A stretch of 26,859 nucleotides of DNA from Flavobacterium psychrophilum (GTDB lineage: Bacteria > Bacteroidota > Bacteroidia > Flavobacteriales > Flavobacteriaceae): positions 1-26,859 of the forward strand of contig DZCQ01000001.1 in the NCBI GenBank assembly GCA_022730285.1, read 5' to 3'. A model generated the notes under the pieces. The model was not told the origin of the DNA. It saw nothing but the letters and a program-made list of their open reading frames with translations, and searched no databases. This document shows positions 8,479 to 17,371 of the stretch, piece by piece (within the stretch, counting starts at the first letter, position 1; each line of letters opens with the position of its first letter). The position numbers were made by a program, and so were the translations under genes.

Positions 8479-10326
8479 TTATTCAAAACTCTGCATCATT
8501 ACTAGTTTAAAATAAGTTCCATTTTTTGCTAATAATTCTGTATGTGTTCCCTGTTCTACAATTTCACCTTTTTGCATTACTACAATATTATCCGCTTTTT
8601 GAATGGTAGAAAGGCGGTGTGCAATCACGATAGAAGTTCTATTTTGCATCATATTTTCTAAGGCTACTTGTACAAATTTTTCACTCTCGGTGTCTAAAGC
8701 AGAAGTTGCTTCGTCCAAAATCATAATCGGTGGATTTTTCAATACCGCTCTTGCAATGGACAAGCGTTGTTTTTGTCCACCAGAAAGTTTTCCTCCAGCA
8801 TCACCAATGTTCGTTTCTATTCCGTTTGGTAACTCTTTTACAAATTCGTAGGCATTGGCAACTTTTAGTGCTTCGATAATTTCATCATCGGTTGCATCAG
8901 GTTTTCCAATTAATAAATTAGTTTTTATAGAGTCATTAAATAAAATGGAATCTTGTGTTACCAGTCCCATCAAGCCTCTTAACGAATGAATATTCCAATC
9001 TCTAATGTCCGTTCCATCAATTTTGATACTTCCCTCATTTACATCATAAAAACGAGTTAGTAAATTAGCAATAGTGCTTTTTCCAGAACCAGATTGACCA
9101 ACTAATGCCACTGTTTTTCCTTTTGGAACTTGAACAGAAAAGTTTTTCAGTACATTTTCTTCGCCATATCTAAAGTTAATGTTTTCAACAGAAATTGTGT
9201 CATCAAATGTGTTTTTTACAAAACCATTTTCTTTCGATGTAATAGGATTTTGATGGTCTAAAATTGCTAAAACACGTTCGGCTGCTGCCATTCCACTTTT
9301 AACAGAATACGAAGCTTTTGAAATTGCTTTCGCAGGGGTTAAAATATTGTAAGCAAGTCCCATATAAGCTAAAAATTGAGCTCCTTCTAACACAGCTTTT
9401 CCATTTGGAAGTTTATCAACAAGCACCATATTTCCTCCAAACCATAATAAGCCTGCAATTACAATAATCCCCATAAACTCACTTAATGGCGAGGCAAGAT
9501 TATTTTTTTTACCAATACTATTAGAAATTTTGACTAGTCTATTCACCGAATTGCTAAATTTTTTAAGAAATATATTTTCGGCATTATAACTTTTTATCAC
9601 TTTCATTCCACCTAATGTTTCTTCTAATATCGATATAAAATAACCAGATTCTACCTGAGCTTCGTTTGCCTTGGCCTTTAAATTTTTTCCTAACCTAGAA
9701 ATTACAAAACCAGATATTGGTATAAATATAAATACAAATATGGTAAGTTTAGTGCTTATGCTAAACATTGTTATTATGGTAAATAATATAGTAAGTGGCT
9801 CTCTAACAACTAGTTCTAATACCGAAAAAAAAGAATTTTGAAATTCGCCAACATCACCCAGCATTCGTGCCATTACATCTCCTTTTCTTTTTTCGGAATA
9901 AAAACCAATAGGTAACGAAACTATTTTGCTGAAAAGTTCTATCCTCATATCTTTTAAAACACCATTTCGTAAATACATTAAATGATAAGAGGCAAAATAG
10001 TTGAAAATATTTTTAAGCAAAAAAGTAACAATAATTAGACAAACCGAAAGTAATAATGCCGATTGTGGCCCTTGTGTCTCTGTAAGTTTTGTAATATAAT
10101 AATATAAGTATTGTTTTCCAAAAGCGGCTATATCCCAAATGCTTTTGAATATAGGTTTTGTTTGTATTTTTTCTGCATCGTTGAACAATACTTGCATCAT
10201 TGGAATTAAAGCCACAAATGACAAAGTACTAAACAAGGCATAAAATATATTGTTTACAATATTCCAAATAATATGACTTTTGTAAGGTAATGCAAACGGA
10301 ATTATTTTTTTTATATTTTTATCCAT
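8479..10326 (-). CDS. MsbA-like ABC exporter, fused permease and ATPase
   Basis: Inner-membrane half-transporter that works as a homodimer and exports lipids or other hydrophobic compounds. The 615 residues hold a six-helix exporter transmembrane domain (about 1-345) and a nucleotide-binding domain (about 375-612). Every ATPase motif is present: Walker A GQSGSGKST (410-418), signature LSGGQ (514-518), Walker B IMILDEA (534-540) with the catalytic Glu539, and switch His570. The coupling segment FYSEKRKGDVMARMLGDV is typical of lipid A/drug exporters of this class. The substrate cannot be told from sequence. The ATG overlaps the preceding phosphohexomutase stop by one base (TAATG), pointing to translational coupling. 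With a GT2 enzyme further upstream, a role in envelope glycolipid export is possible but unproven. Confidence 0.93.
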   Translation of the reverse strand: MDKNIKKIIPFALPYKSHIIWNIVNNIFYALFSTLSFVALIPMMQVLFNDAEKIQTKPIFKSIWDIAAFGKQYLYYYITKLTETQGPQSALLLSVCLIIVTFLLKNIFNYFASYHLMYLRNGVLKDMRIELFSKIVSLPIGFYSEKRKGDVMARMLGDVGEFQNSFFSVLELVVREPLTILFTIITMFSISTKLTIFVFIFIPISGFVISRLGKNLKAKANEAQVESGYFISILEETLGGMKVIKSYNAENIFLKKFSNSVNRLVKISNSIGKKNNLASPLSEFMGIIVIAGLLWFGGNMVLVDKLPNGKAVLEGAQFLAYMGLAYNILTPAKAISKASYSVKSGMAAAERVLAILDHQNPITSKENGFVKNTFDDTISVENINFRYGEENVLKNFSVQVPKGKTVALVGQSGSGKSTIANLLTRFYDVNEGSIKIDGTDIRDWNIHSLRGLMGLVTQDSILFNDSIKTNLLIGKPDATDDEIIEALKVANAYEFVKELPNGIETNIGDAGGKLSGGQKQRLSIARAVLKNPPIMILDEATSALDTESEKFVQVALENMMQNRTSIVIAHRLSTIQKADNIVVMQKGEIVEQGTHTELLAKNGTYFKLVMMQSFE

Positions 10327-12053
10327 TAGTTCAATTGCATTTCAGTAATTATGTTTTTCATTTTTTGGTCTAATTGACTTTCCACTTCTTTGGAGTTTTC
10401 CGCTTTGTCCAATGGTGCGTTTACACTAAAATAGAATTTGATTTTTGGTTCAGTTCCACTTGGGCGAGCACATATTTTTGAGCCATCTTCTAAATAATAA
10501 ATCAATACATTCGATTTGGGAATATTTATAGTTTCCACTTCATTGGTAATCAAGTTACGCGAAGTCGAATTGTCATAATCTTCAATACAAACCACACGTT
10601 GCCCATCTATTTCACTCATTGGATTTTCTCTCAAATCAATCATCATTTGAGTTATTTCTTGCATTCCTGAAATTCCTTTTTTGGTTAACGAAATCAAATG
10701 CTCTTTATAAAATCCGAAATCAACATATAAATTTAATAATTCATTATATAAAGTAGTTCCTGATGCTTTTGCTTGAGCGGCAATTTCGCACACTAGCAAA
10801 CAAGCAGCAACGGCATCTTTGTCGCGAACAGCATCACCAACCATAAAGCCGAAACTTTCTTCACCACCGCCAATAAATTCTTGTTCTGGAAAATCTTTGA
10901 TGAATTTTGCAATCCATTTAAAACCCGTTAATCCCACTTTGCATTCCACACCATAACCCGAAGCTAATTCTAACATCATTGGAGTCGAGACAATCGTTGA
11001 ACCTATAAATTGTTTTCCAGTTATTTTTCCAGCGCGTTTCCATTGTTCTAATAAAAATGCTGTCATGATTACCATGGTTTGATTACCATTTAGCAACATC
11101 ATTTTCCCATCATTATCTCTTACAGCAACGCCTAATCTATCCGAATCAGGATCAGTTCCAATTACAATATCACCACCAATTTTATCAGCCAAAGCTAATG
11201 CCATTGTAAGCGCTTCAGGTTCTTCAGGATTTGGAGATTTTACCGTTGGAAAGTCGCCATTTGGAACTTCTTGTTCAGGAACAATATTCACATCAGTATA
11301 ACCAGCTTTTGCCAAAACACCTGGAATTGCCTTGATAGAAGTTCCGTGTAACGAAGTATAAACAATTTTTAAATTTTCTTTTGCAGCAGTTGGTGTGTTG
11401 AAACTTGCATTTTCTACAGTCGATTTTGCGAAAGCTTCATCAATAGCAACATCAATATATTCAATTAAGTTTTCGTTAGCTTCAAATTTAATTTCACTAT
11501 AATTTAAATCTTCAATTACCTGAATAATTTCTTTATCTTGAGGTGGTACCAATTGTCCGCCATCTTGCCAATAAACCTTGTAGCCATTATATTCTGGTGG
11601 ATTGTGAGAAGCTGTTAAAACTATACCAGCATGACAATTCAAATATTTCAAAGCAAATGACAATTCAGGTGTTGGACGCATATCCGAAAAAAGATACACG
11701 TGAATTCCATTTGCCGAAAAAACATCAGCTACCACTTTTGCCAATGTATTACTATTATGACGGCAATCGTAAGCTATAGCAACTTTTAGTTGTTCGCCAG
11801 GAAACGATTTAATCATGTAATTTGACAAACCTTGTGTGTTTTTTCCAAGCGTATATTTGTTTATTCTATTAGTTCCAACACCCATTACACCACGCATTCC
11901 GCCTGTTCCAAATTCAAGATTTTTATAAAAACTATCTTCTAATTCCTTCAAACTGGAAGTCATCAGTCTTTCCACTTCTTTTTGTGTTTGCTGGTCAAAT
12001 ATTGGCGAAAGCCAAATATTTACTTGCTTTAATATATTTTCTGGAATATTCAT
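10326..12053 (-). CDS. Phosphohexomutase (phosphoglucomutase/phosphomannomutase)
   Basis: Cytoplasmic alpha-D-phosphohexomutase that moves phosphate between C6 and C1 of a hexose, feeding nucleotide-sugar and glycan synthesis. The 575 residues have all four domain signatures: the phosphoserine loop TASHNPPEYNGYK (147-159, catalytic Ser149), the metal loop DPDSDR (301-306), the sugar-binding GGEESFG (396-402), and the C-terminal phosphate-binding RPSGTEPKIKFYF. The N-terminal FGTGGMRGVMG is also typical. The length fits the long phospho-sugar mutase group rather than the short bacterial PMM group (about 450-460 residues). Whether glucose or mannose is the main substrate cannot be read from these motifs. 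It precedes the ABC exporter gene with a one-base overlap; a hairpin repeat fills the gap to the GT2 gene upstream. Confidence 0.95.
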   Translation of the reverse strand: MNIPENILKQVNIWLSPIFDQQTQKEVERLMTSSLKELEDSFYKNLEFGTGGMRGVMGVGTNRINKYTLGKNTQGLSNYMIKSFPGEQLKVAIAYDCRHNSNTLAKVVADVFSANGIHVYLFSDMRPTPELSFALKYLNCHAGIVLTASHNPPEYNGYKVYWQDGGQLVPPQDKEIIQVIEDLNYSEIKFEANENLIEYIDVAIDEAFAKSTVENASFNTPTAAKENLKIVYTSLHGTSIKAIPGVLAKAGYTDVNIVPEQEVPNGDFPTVKSPNPEEPEALTMALALADKIGGDIVIGTDPDSDRLGVAVRDNDGKMMLLNGNQTMVIMTAFLLEQWKRAGKITGKQFIGSTIVSTPMMLELASGYGVECKVGLTGFKWIAKFIKDFPEQEFIGGGEESFGFMVGDAVRDKDAVAACLLVCEIAAQAKASGTTLYNELLNLYVDFGFYKEHLISLTKKGISGMQEITQMMIDLRENPMSEIDGQRVVCIEDYDNSTSRNLITNEVETINIPKSNVLIYYLEDGSKICARPSGTEPKIKFYFSVNAPLDKAENSKEVESQLDQKMKNIITEMQLN

Positions 12054-12097
12054 AATTATTTTTTTATGGCACGAAGCACTCTTTCTTTTTTTTATTG

Positions 12098-12176
12098 GGA
12101 GCTATTTCCTGCTATTCGCTATATCTTTTTATTTTTGAAAAGAAAAAATAAAAAGGATGTCGCTTCTATCAGGGCT
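12098..12176 (-). repeat. Hairpin intergenic repeat, copy 1
   Basis: On the minus strand it begins AGCCCTGATAGAAGCGA, continues through ATCCTTTTT into a long A/T hairpin (arms about 12123-12136 and 12144-12158), then ends ATAGCGAATAGCAGG and AAATAGCTCC. The same start is found at 15732 and a related core at 26155-26231. It sits between the GT2 stop and the phosphohexomutase start, both on the minus strand, so it would be transcribed if the genes share an mRNA. Confidence 0.75.
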
Positions 12177-12237
12177 AAGCTTATTTGTATTCACTAGTTA
12201 TTTGCTAAAATTAGTAATAATTTTGAATTTTATTTTA

Positions 12238-13194
12238 TCAAGCTATTTCGGAAGCTATTTTATATCGTTCCTCATTGTTTTTAGTTCTTAATATAATTTC
12301 GCCTAAAAAACCTGCAAGAAAAAACTGTGTGCCTATAACCATAGTTGCTAAGGAGATATAAAACCACGGATTTTCAGTAACTAGATTCGTTTGATGATGC
12401 AAATAAAATAGTTTAAATAGTTTAGAAATTCCAATATATCCAGCAGACAGAAAACCAATTAAGAACATTACTGTGCCCAACGCTCCAAAAAGGTGCATGG
12501 GTCTTTTCCCAAATTTAGATATAAACCAAATGGTTATTAAGTCCAGAAAACCATTTATAAATCTGTTTATTCCAAATTTAGATTCGCCATATTTTCTAGC
12601 CTGGTGTTGCACAATTTTTTCGCCAATATTACTAAAACCAGCATTTTTTGCTAACACGGGAATATACCGATGCATCTCGCCCGACACTTCAATATTTTTT
12701 ACAACAATATTTTTATATGCTTTTAAACCACAATTAAAATCGTTTAAATAAACGCCAGAAGTTTTTCTTGCAGCCCAATTAAATAATTTGGAAGGAAGAT
12801 TTTTAGTAAAAGCATGATCGTATCGCTTCTTTTTCCAACCAGAAACCAAATCAAAATTTTGCTCCGTTATCATTTTGAATAAGTCTGGAATTTCATTTGG
12901 ACTGTCTTGCAAATCGGCATCCATAGTAATTACTACATCGCCATTTGCTTTTGCAAAACCTGCATGTAATGCTTGTGATTTCCCATAATTCTTAAAAAAC
13001 CGAATTCCTTTTATGTGGCTATTGTTTTCGGATAGTTCTTGAATTGTTTGCCAAGATTTATCAATACTACCATCATCTATAAAAATTATTTCATAAGTAA
13101 AAGAATTTTGTTGCATTACAATAGTAATCCAATTGGCCAATTCTGGCAACGATTCTTGTTCGTTTAATAATGGGATAATAATAGATAGATTCAC
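12238..13194 (-). CDS. GT2 glycosyltransferase with C-terminal membrane helices (DPM1/GtrB-like)
   Basis: Membrane-bound family 2 glycosyltransferase that probably moves a sugar from a nucleotide donor to a polyprenyl phosphate. The 318 residues hold a GT-A fold (about 1-225) starting SIIIPLLNEQESL, with FIDDGSID near 38-45 and the metal-binding DADLQD at 92-97. Two C-terminal membrane helices follow (about 232-262 and 275-300), the layout of the polyisoprenyl-phosphate glycosyltransferases such as GtrB/ArnC-like enzymes. The start is GTG: TAGTG joins the DUF4199 stop and this start with a one-base overlap, so the two genes are coupled. The downstream phosphohexomutase could supply its sugar donor pathway. 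The particular sugar is unknown. Confidence 0.92.
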   Translation of the reverse strand: MNLSIIIPLLNEQESLPELANWITIVMQQNSFTYEIIFIDDGSIDKSWQTIQELSENNSHIKGIRFFKNYGKSQALHAGFAKANGDVVITMDADLQDSPNEIPDLFKMITEQNFDLVSGWKKKRYDHAFTKNLPSKLFNWAARKTSGVYLNDFNCGLKAYKNIVVKNIEVSGEMHRYIPVLAKNAGFSNIGEKIVQHQARKYGESKFGINRFINGFLDLITIWFISKFGKRPMHLFGALGTVMFLIGFLSAGYIGISKLFKLFYLHHQTNLVTENPWFYISLATMVIGTQFFLAGFLGEIILRTKNNEERYKIASEIA

Positions 13195-13727
13195 TATAAT
13201 TTTTGGTAAGTCGATTTAGATTTAAAAATTGCTGCAAGAATCAATCCAAAAACGGCTGCGAAAAGCATATATGTAACCGAGCTTTTTAGTAAGGACGAGA
13301 TAGAAAACTGGTCTGTTTTTTCCATTTCAGCAATTGCTTGGTTTATTGCAGATGCTGGTGTGCCGAACTTTTTAAGCATTTCGGTTGTATAGTTAATAGA
13401 AAGATCTTTTATCGTTTCTTTTGACTCTGGATCCACATAGTTAAACAAGATTATATTAAAAGCAACGCTAATTAAAATTCCAATTACCGCAGAAATAAAA
13501 TAAGTAGTAAAGGCATCTTTAAAACTAAAAATATCTTGCAATTCTTTCTTTGTTTTGGAGAGTAAAAAAACACCTATTGCTATATACATTACAAGAGTTG
13601 CAATACCCAGCCATGCGGAGATAAATAGCTCTAAATTTATGATATAAATAAAAGTAGTTATAAGTACAGAAAATAGCCCTGTGAGAATACCGAAAGTAAC
13701 TCCGTTTTTTTTAATAATTGCATTCAT
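13194..13727 (-). CDS. DUF4199 membrane protein
   Basis: A 177-residue integral membrane protein of the DUF4199 family, common in Bacteroidetes. Four membrane helices are visible: about 9-31, 35-55, 70-95 and 148-168. A soluble loop (about 100-140) contains the family-like pattern of acidic and Lys residues followed by AINQAIAEMEKTDQFS. The function is unknown. It is first in the minus-strand group and its stop overlaps the GTG start of the GT2 glycosyltransferase, so it may assist that enzyme or its lipid-linked product; that link is inference from gene order. Confidence 0.87.
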   Translation of the reverse strand: MNAIIKKNGVTFGILTGLFSVLITTFIYIINLELFISAWLGIATLVMYIAIGVFLLSKTKKELQDIFSFKDAFTTYFISAVIGILISVAFNIILFNYVDPESKETIKDLSINYTTEMLKKFGTPASAINQAIAEMEKTDQFSISSLLKSSVTYMLFAAVFGLILAAIFKSKSTYQKL

Positions 13728-13753
13728 GTTTTTTGTTTTATTTAGTTAAAATA

Positions 13754-13786
13754 CAAATGTACTAAAATAGAAAATAAATATAACAA
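13754..13786 (-). promoter_or_regulatory. Promoter for the DUF4199-GT2 group
   Basis: Minus-strand TACATTTG (13754-13761) matches TAnnTTTG exactly. The nearest TTG upstream (13784-13786) is 22 bases away, slightly longer than ideal, so the -33 assignment is tentative. Confidence 0.5.
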
Positions 13787-13804
13787 TCTGCTAATAAATT
13801 CTGG

Positions 13805-15496
13805 TTAGCTTAATTGCACTGTTTTGTTTTCGCCATCAACAGTTACTTTTAGTAAATGAAGTTTGGATAACCCTTTCATGGCAATATCCCATTTTTTACC
13901 ACTTAATCCAGATTTTTCTTTCAAATTACCTAGAGATTGGTTATTTTCTATTTTTAATAATTCTATTATTCCCTTTTCATCGTCTGTTAATTCGACTTGT
14001 TTTTTCTCAGGTCGCATTTGCGGAAAGAAAAGCACTTCTTGTATAGAAACATTATTTGTTAAAAACATAATTAATCTATCCATTCCAATTCCCATTCCAG
14101 AGGTTGGAGGCATTCCATATTCTAAAGCACGCAAAAAATCTTCGTCAATAACGCCATTTGCTTCTACATCTCCTTTTTCAGATAGTTTTAATTGATGTTC
14201 AAAACGTTCTCTCTGATCTATAGGGTCGTTTAGTTCGGAGTATGCGTTTGCTATTTCTTTACCACAAACCATTAATTCAAAACGCTCTGTAAGTTCTGGA
14301 TTATCTCTGTGTGACTTGCACAATGGGGACATTTCTTTTGGATAATCTGTAATAAATGTGGGTTGGATATAATTTCCTTCGCATTTAGCCCCAAATATCT
14401 CGTCAATTAATTTTCCTTTACCCATAGTCTCATCTACTTCAATCCCCATGTTTTTTGCAGCTTGGAATAATTCTGTTTCACTTTTTCCAGAAATATCAAA
14501 ACCAGTAAAATCTATAATAGATTGTGTCATGGTTACTCGTTTGTATGGTGCTTTAAAGTTTATTTGGTGTTCCCCAAAAGTTGCTCCACTAGTGCCGTTT
14601 ACAGCAATGGCACAATATTCTAACAAGTTTTCGGCAAAGCTCATCATCCAGTTGTAATCTTTGTAAGCAACGTATATTTCCATTGCTGTAAACTCAGGAT
14701 TGTGGGTTCTATCCATTCCTTCGTTACGGAAATTTTTAGAAAATTCATACACTCCTTCAAATCCTCCTACTATTAACCTTTTTAGGTACAACTCGTTTGC
14801 AATTCGCATGTATAATGGTATGTCTAAACTGTTGTGGTGTGTTACAAAAGGTCTTGCGGCAGCACCACCTGGTATTGCTTGTAATATTGGGGTTTCTACT
14901 TCCATGTAGCCATTTTTGTTAAAAAAGTCTCGCATGGCAGTAAAAAGTTTGGTTCTTTTTACAAAAACCTCTTTCACATGCGGATTTACTACTAAATCTA
15001 CATATCGCATTCTGTAACGTAGTTCAGCATCGGTAAAAGCATCATGTACTTTCCCTTCTTCATCTGTTTTAGGCAGAGGTAGTGGTCTAAGCACTTTGCT
15101 AAGTATTTTAAAAGAGGTTGCTCGTATGCATTTTGCCCCTACTTGGGTTGTAAATAATTCTCCTTCTATACCTATAAAATCTCCTAAATCGGTTAGTTTT
15201 TTAAATACTTGGTTATATAAGGTTTTATCTTCGTCTGGACAAAGCATATCTCTATTTAGGTATAGCTGTACTCTTCCTTCGCTATCTTGTAACTCGGCAA
15301 AAGAGGCTTTTCCTTGATCTCTAATACTCATTAGTCTGCCTGCAACGATTACTTTTTTGCCATCTTCAAAATTTCCTTTTATTTGATTGGAAGTATGGGT
15401 TACTGGAAATAAATTGGCAGGGTAGGGGTTTATTCCTAAATTTCGTAAAGAGTTTAGTTTTTCGCGTCTAATAATTTCTTGTTCGGAGAGTTGCAT
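13805..15496 (-). CDS. lysS: Lysine-tRNA ligase, class II
   Basis: Charges tRNA-Lys with lysine in the cytoplasm. The protein has an N-terminal OB-fold anticodon-binding domain (about residues 50-150 from this start; VAGRLMSIRDQGKASFAELQD) and a class II catalytic core. Motif 2 is FRNEGMDRTHNPEFT and motif 3 is GMGIGMDRLIMF. At 563 residues it is longer than the roughly 500 of the E. coli type because of a C-terminal extension of about 65 residues after motif 3 (FFPQMRPEKKQVELTDDEK onward), which resembles a small winged-helix-like unit. The start at 15496 (MQLSEQEII) is preferred because the upstream in-frame TTG codon lies inside the predicted -7 box. No partner gene shares its transcript. 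Confidence 0.96.
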   Translation of the reverse strand: MQLSEQEIIRREKLNSLRNLGINPYPANLFPVTHTSNQIKGNFEDGKKVIVAGRLMSIRDQGKASFAELQDSEGRVQLYLNRDMLCPDEDKTLYNQVFKKLTDLGDFIGIEGELFTTQVGAKCIRATSFKILSKVLRPLPLPKTDEEGKVHDAFTDAELRYRMRYVDLVVNPHVKEVFVKRTKLFTAMRDFFNKNGYMEVETPILQAIPGGAAARPFVTHHNSLDIPLYMRIANELYLKRLIVGGFEGVYEFSKNFRNEGMDRTHNPEFTAMEIYVAYKDYNWMMSFAENLLEYCAIAVNGTSGATFGEHQINFKAPYKRVTMTQSIIDFTGFDISGKSETELFQAAKNMGIEVDETMGKGKLIDEIFGAKCEGNYIQPTFITDYPKEMSPLCKSHRDNPELTERFELMVCGKEIANAYSELNDPIDQRERFEHQLKLSEKGDVEANGVIDEDFLRALEYGMPPTSGMGIGMDRLIMFLTNNVSIQEVLFFPQMRPEKKQVELTDDEKGIIELLKIENNQSLGNLKEKSGLSGKKWDIAMKGLSKLHLLKVTVDGENKTVQLS

Positions 15497-15514
15497 ATTT
15501 CTTAAATTAAAATG

Positions 15515-15522
15515 CAAATATA
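15515..15522 (-). promoter_or_regulatory. -7 box for lysS
   Basis: Minus-strand TATATTTG is an exact TAnnTTTG match, 18 bases before the lysS ATG at 15496. No TTG was found at the right distance, so only the -7 part is called. It overlaps the upstream alternative start codon and so decides the lysS start. Confidence 0.55.
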
Positions 15523-15547
15523 GGTAAATTGTCTTATATTAAAAAGT

Positions 15548-15561
15548 CTTAAGGTGGGTTC
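15548..15561 (+). repeat. 14-base repeat, copy A
   Basis: CTTAAGGTGGGTTC occurs here and, inverted, at 26298-26311. Each copy is followed, in the same orientation, by an A/T-rich run (AAAAATT). It may be a remnant of a longer interspersed element. Confidence 0.45.
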
Positions 15562-15669
15562 TAAAAATTAGTTTTTTTGTGAATTTATTTTTTTGCGCTG
15601 CTCTTTTTAGAACTTCTTTAATTTTAGTGTTGTATTTAGGGGCTTTGTTTGTAAAACATTCTTGTGAAG

Positions 15670-15703
15670 TTGTTTTTTTAGAATTTATATTAGACTATCT
15701 TTG
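15670..15703 (+). promoter_or_regulatory. Promoter for lipB
   Basis: TATCTTTG at 15696-15703 is an exact TAnnTTTG. A TTG at 15670-15672 is 23 bases upstream, longer than ideal. Transcription from here would carry a leader of about 130 bases that includes the hairpin repeat at 15732-15792. Confidence 0.5.
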
Positions 15704-15731
15704 TTTTTAAAATAGGTCAAAGGCGTTTTAT

Positions 15732-15792
15732 AGCCCTGATAGAGCCGATATCCTTGTGGAGCGTAGCGTAACAAGATAAAGGAGAAAGCAGG
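15732..15792 (+). repeat. Hairpin intergenic repeat, copy 2, in the lipB leader
   Basis: Begins AGCCCTGATAGAGCCGA, then ATATCCTTGT, a GC-richer loop (GGAGCGTAGCGTA) and ACAAGATA, then AAGGAGAAAGCAGG. The first 12 bases are identical to copy 1 at 12098-12176; the loop is unrelated. TATCCTTGT and ACAAGATA can pair with one bulge. It ends 45 bases before the lipB ATG. Confidence 0.75.
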
Positions 15793-15837
15793 TGTAATTC
15801 TTAAAAAATGCAAGATGATTGGCTGCTGCTAAAAAAG

Positions 15838-16539
15838 ATGAATAAAGATATTATTTTTGAGGATTTAGGAAAAAAAGACTATAAAGAAACTTGGAATTTG
15901 CAGGAGGAAATATTTGCAAAAGTAGTAGAATTCAAGATTAAAAAGCGAGACGATGCCACGATTGTAACTCCTAATTATTTTTTGATGGTGGAACATCCGC
16001 ATGTTTATACGTTGGGTAAAAGTGGAGATATTTCTAACCTATTGCTTTCGGAAACACAATTAGAGGCAAAAGGTGCTATGTTTTACAGAATAAATAGAGG
16101 TGGAGATATTACGTATCATGGGCCAGGTCAAATTGTAGGTTATCCTATTTTAGATTTGGAAAATTTTTTTACAGATATTCATCAGTATTTAAGGTTCTTA
16201 GAAGAGATAATTATTATAACACTTGCAGAGTATGGGTTGAATTGTACTAGGTCAGATGGCGAAACAGGAGTTTGGTTGGGAGTAGGAACTCCATTTGCTA
16301 GAAAAATATGTGCCTTGGGTGTTCGTGCTAGTCGATGGGTTACGATGCATGGATTTGCTCTAAATGTAAATGCAGATTTGGGATATTTTGATAATATTAT
16401 TCCCTGTGGTATTAGGGGCAAAGCAGTAACTTCCTTGCAAGTAGAACTTGGGGTAGAAAGGGTAGAGGAGGCAGAGGTGAAAGAAAAAATTAAAAAGAAT
16501 TTTGCAAAGATATTTTCTTGTAATTTTGTAAGTTTTTAA
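15838..16539 (+). CDS. lipB: Octanoyl-[acyl carrier protein]:protein N-octanoyltransferase
   Basis: Moves octanoyl from acyl carrier protein to the lipoyl domains of 2-oxoacid dehydrogenases and GcvH, the first step of lipoate synthesis. From the ATG at 15838 the protein has 233 residues, usual for the family. Key features are [20 protein letters not shown] (about 84-103, with His94), the catalytic Lys156 in [17 protein letters not shown] at 171-177, and the nucleophile Cys190 in IIPCGI. An in-frame ATG at 15808 adds ten residues (MQDDWLLLKK) outside the family's usual N terminus and was not used. The gene is alone on its strand and meets rnhB tail to tail, both stops lying in the TTAA at 16536-16539. 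Confidence 0.95.
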   Translation: MNKDIIFEDLGKKDYKETWNLQEEIFAKVVEFKIKKRDDATIVTPNYFLMVEHPHVYTLGKSGDISNLLLSETQLEAKGAMFYRINRGGDITYHGPGQIVGYPILDLENFFTDIHQYLRFLEEIIIITLAEYGLNCTRSDGETGVWLGVGTPFARKICALGVRASRWVTMHGFALNVNADLGYFDNIIPCGIRGKAVTSLQVELGVERVEEAEVKEKIKKNFAKIFSCNFVSF

Positions 16540-17171
16540 ATCATTTTAAAGGTTAAACGATGGTGTTTTGTAATGCCATATTTTTGGATAGCCTCTCGAT
16601 GTTCTTTTGTAGGATATCCTTTGTTCTGTTTCCAATTGTACATTGGGTATTCTTCATGAATTTTTTCCATATAAGCATCTCGATGTGTTTTGGCTAAAAT
16701 AGATGCGGCTGCAATACTTTGAAATTTACTATCTCCTTTTATAACGCTTTTGGTAGGAATAGATTGCAAAAGGGCGATTTCTTTTTCTGTGAATATCTTG
16801 CCAGTTTTTTGCATCATGCCTAATTTGCTGTTTAAGGGTCTATTCCCATCTATTATTATATGATTAGGAATTTTGTCTAACTTCAAAACAGATTCTTGCA
16901 TTGCCTTCATAGAAGCGTTTAAAATATTTATTTCGTCTATTTCGTCTTGAAATAGATGGGTTACTGCAAAGTAGCTGTTAGAATTATCTTCTATCACAAA
17001 GCGTAAACTGTCCCGAAGTGCTTCGGATAATTTTTTAGAATCGTTAATTAATGGAATAGAATTATTCTGGAGTATTACTGCGGCTGCCGTTACAGGACCA
17101 GCAAGACAGCCACGTCCAGCCTCATCACAACCACATTCTAAATTTTGTGTTAAAAAATAAGGACTTAACAT
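16536..17171 (-). CDS. rnhB: Ribonuclease HII
   Basis: Cuts RNA in RNA-DNA hybrids and single ribonucleotides in duplex DNA, using metal ions. The 211 residues have the type 2 RNase H signatures: [13 protein letters not shown] (15-27) with the acidic pair Asp16-Glu17, IIIDGN with Asp108, [21 protein letters not shown] (145-165) with a further Asp at the end, and the C-terminal HHRLTF. GRG and the Tyr-containing [17 protein letters not shown] segment are also typical. The length is normal and no active-site residue is missing. It is a single-gene transcript reading toward lipB. Confidence 0.96.
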   Translation of the reverse strand: MLSPYFLTQNLECGCDEAGRGCLAGPVTAAAVILQNNSIPLINDSKKLSEALRDSLRFVIEDNSNSYFAVTHLFQDEIDEINILNASMKAMQESVLKLDKIPNHIIIDGNRPLNSKLGMMQKTGKIFTEKEIALLQSIPTKSVIKGDSKFQSIAAASILAKTHRDAYMEKIHEEYPMYNWKQNKGYPTKEHREAIQKYGITKHHRLTFKMI

Positions 17172-17185
17172 TTACTTAATTTTGA

Positions 17186-17193
17186 CAAAAGTA
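17186..17193 (-). promoter_or_regulatory. -7 box for rnhB
   Basis: Minus-strand TACTTTTG fits TAnnTTTG and lies 14 bases before the rnhB ATG. No TTG stands at the expected -33 distance. Confidence 0.4.
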
Positions 17194-17312
17194 TAATTAT
17201 TTTTTAAAATACTTGCGTTTTTCTTATCAATATAAGTAACTATATAATGTGGTGTGTTTTTTTGAGTAAAAATATTTAACACATGTCCAATTGAAATATT
17301 TCTTACAAATGT

Positions 17313-17343
17313 TTGGTTATTTAAGAAATTATTAAGAAGTTTG
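17313..17343 (+). promoter_or_regulatory. Promoter for the SusCD locus
   Basis: TTG at 17313-17315 (within TTTGG), a 20-base spacer, then GAAGTTTG at 17336-17343, one base off TAnnTTTG. The box ends 28 bases before the ATG at 17372. No operator-like dyad was seen in the rest of the 200-base gap. Confidence 0.55.
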
Positions 17344-17371
17344 CATAATAACTAACTCAAATAAAATTAAT

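Noticed and set aside
13863..15317. Several plus-strand open frames of 69-110 codons opposite lysS
   Set aside because: All are antisense to the conserved synthetase and have Ser/Phe/Ile-rich translations with no motif; shadow frames.
15704..15837. A riboswitch in the lipB leader
   Set aside because: The structured part is explained by the interspersed repeat also found at two unrelated loci; I see no known aptamer core.
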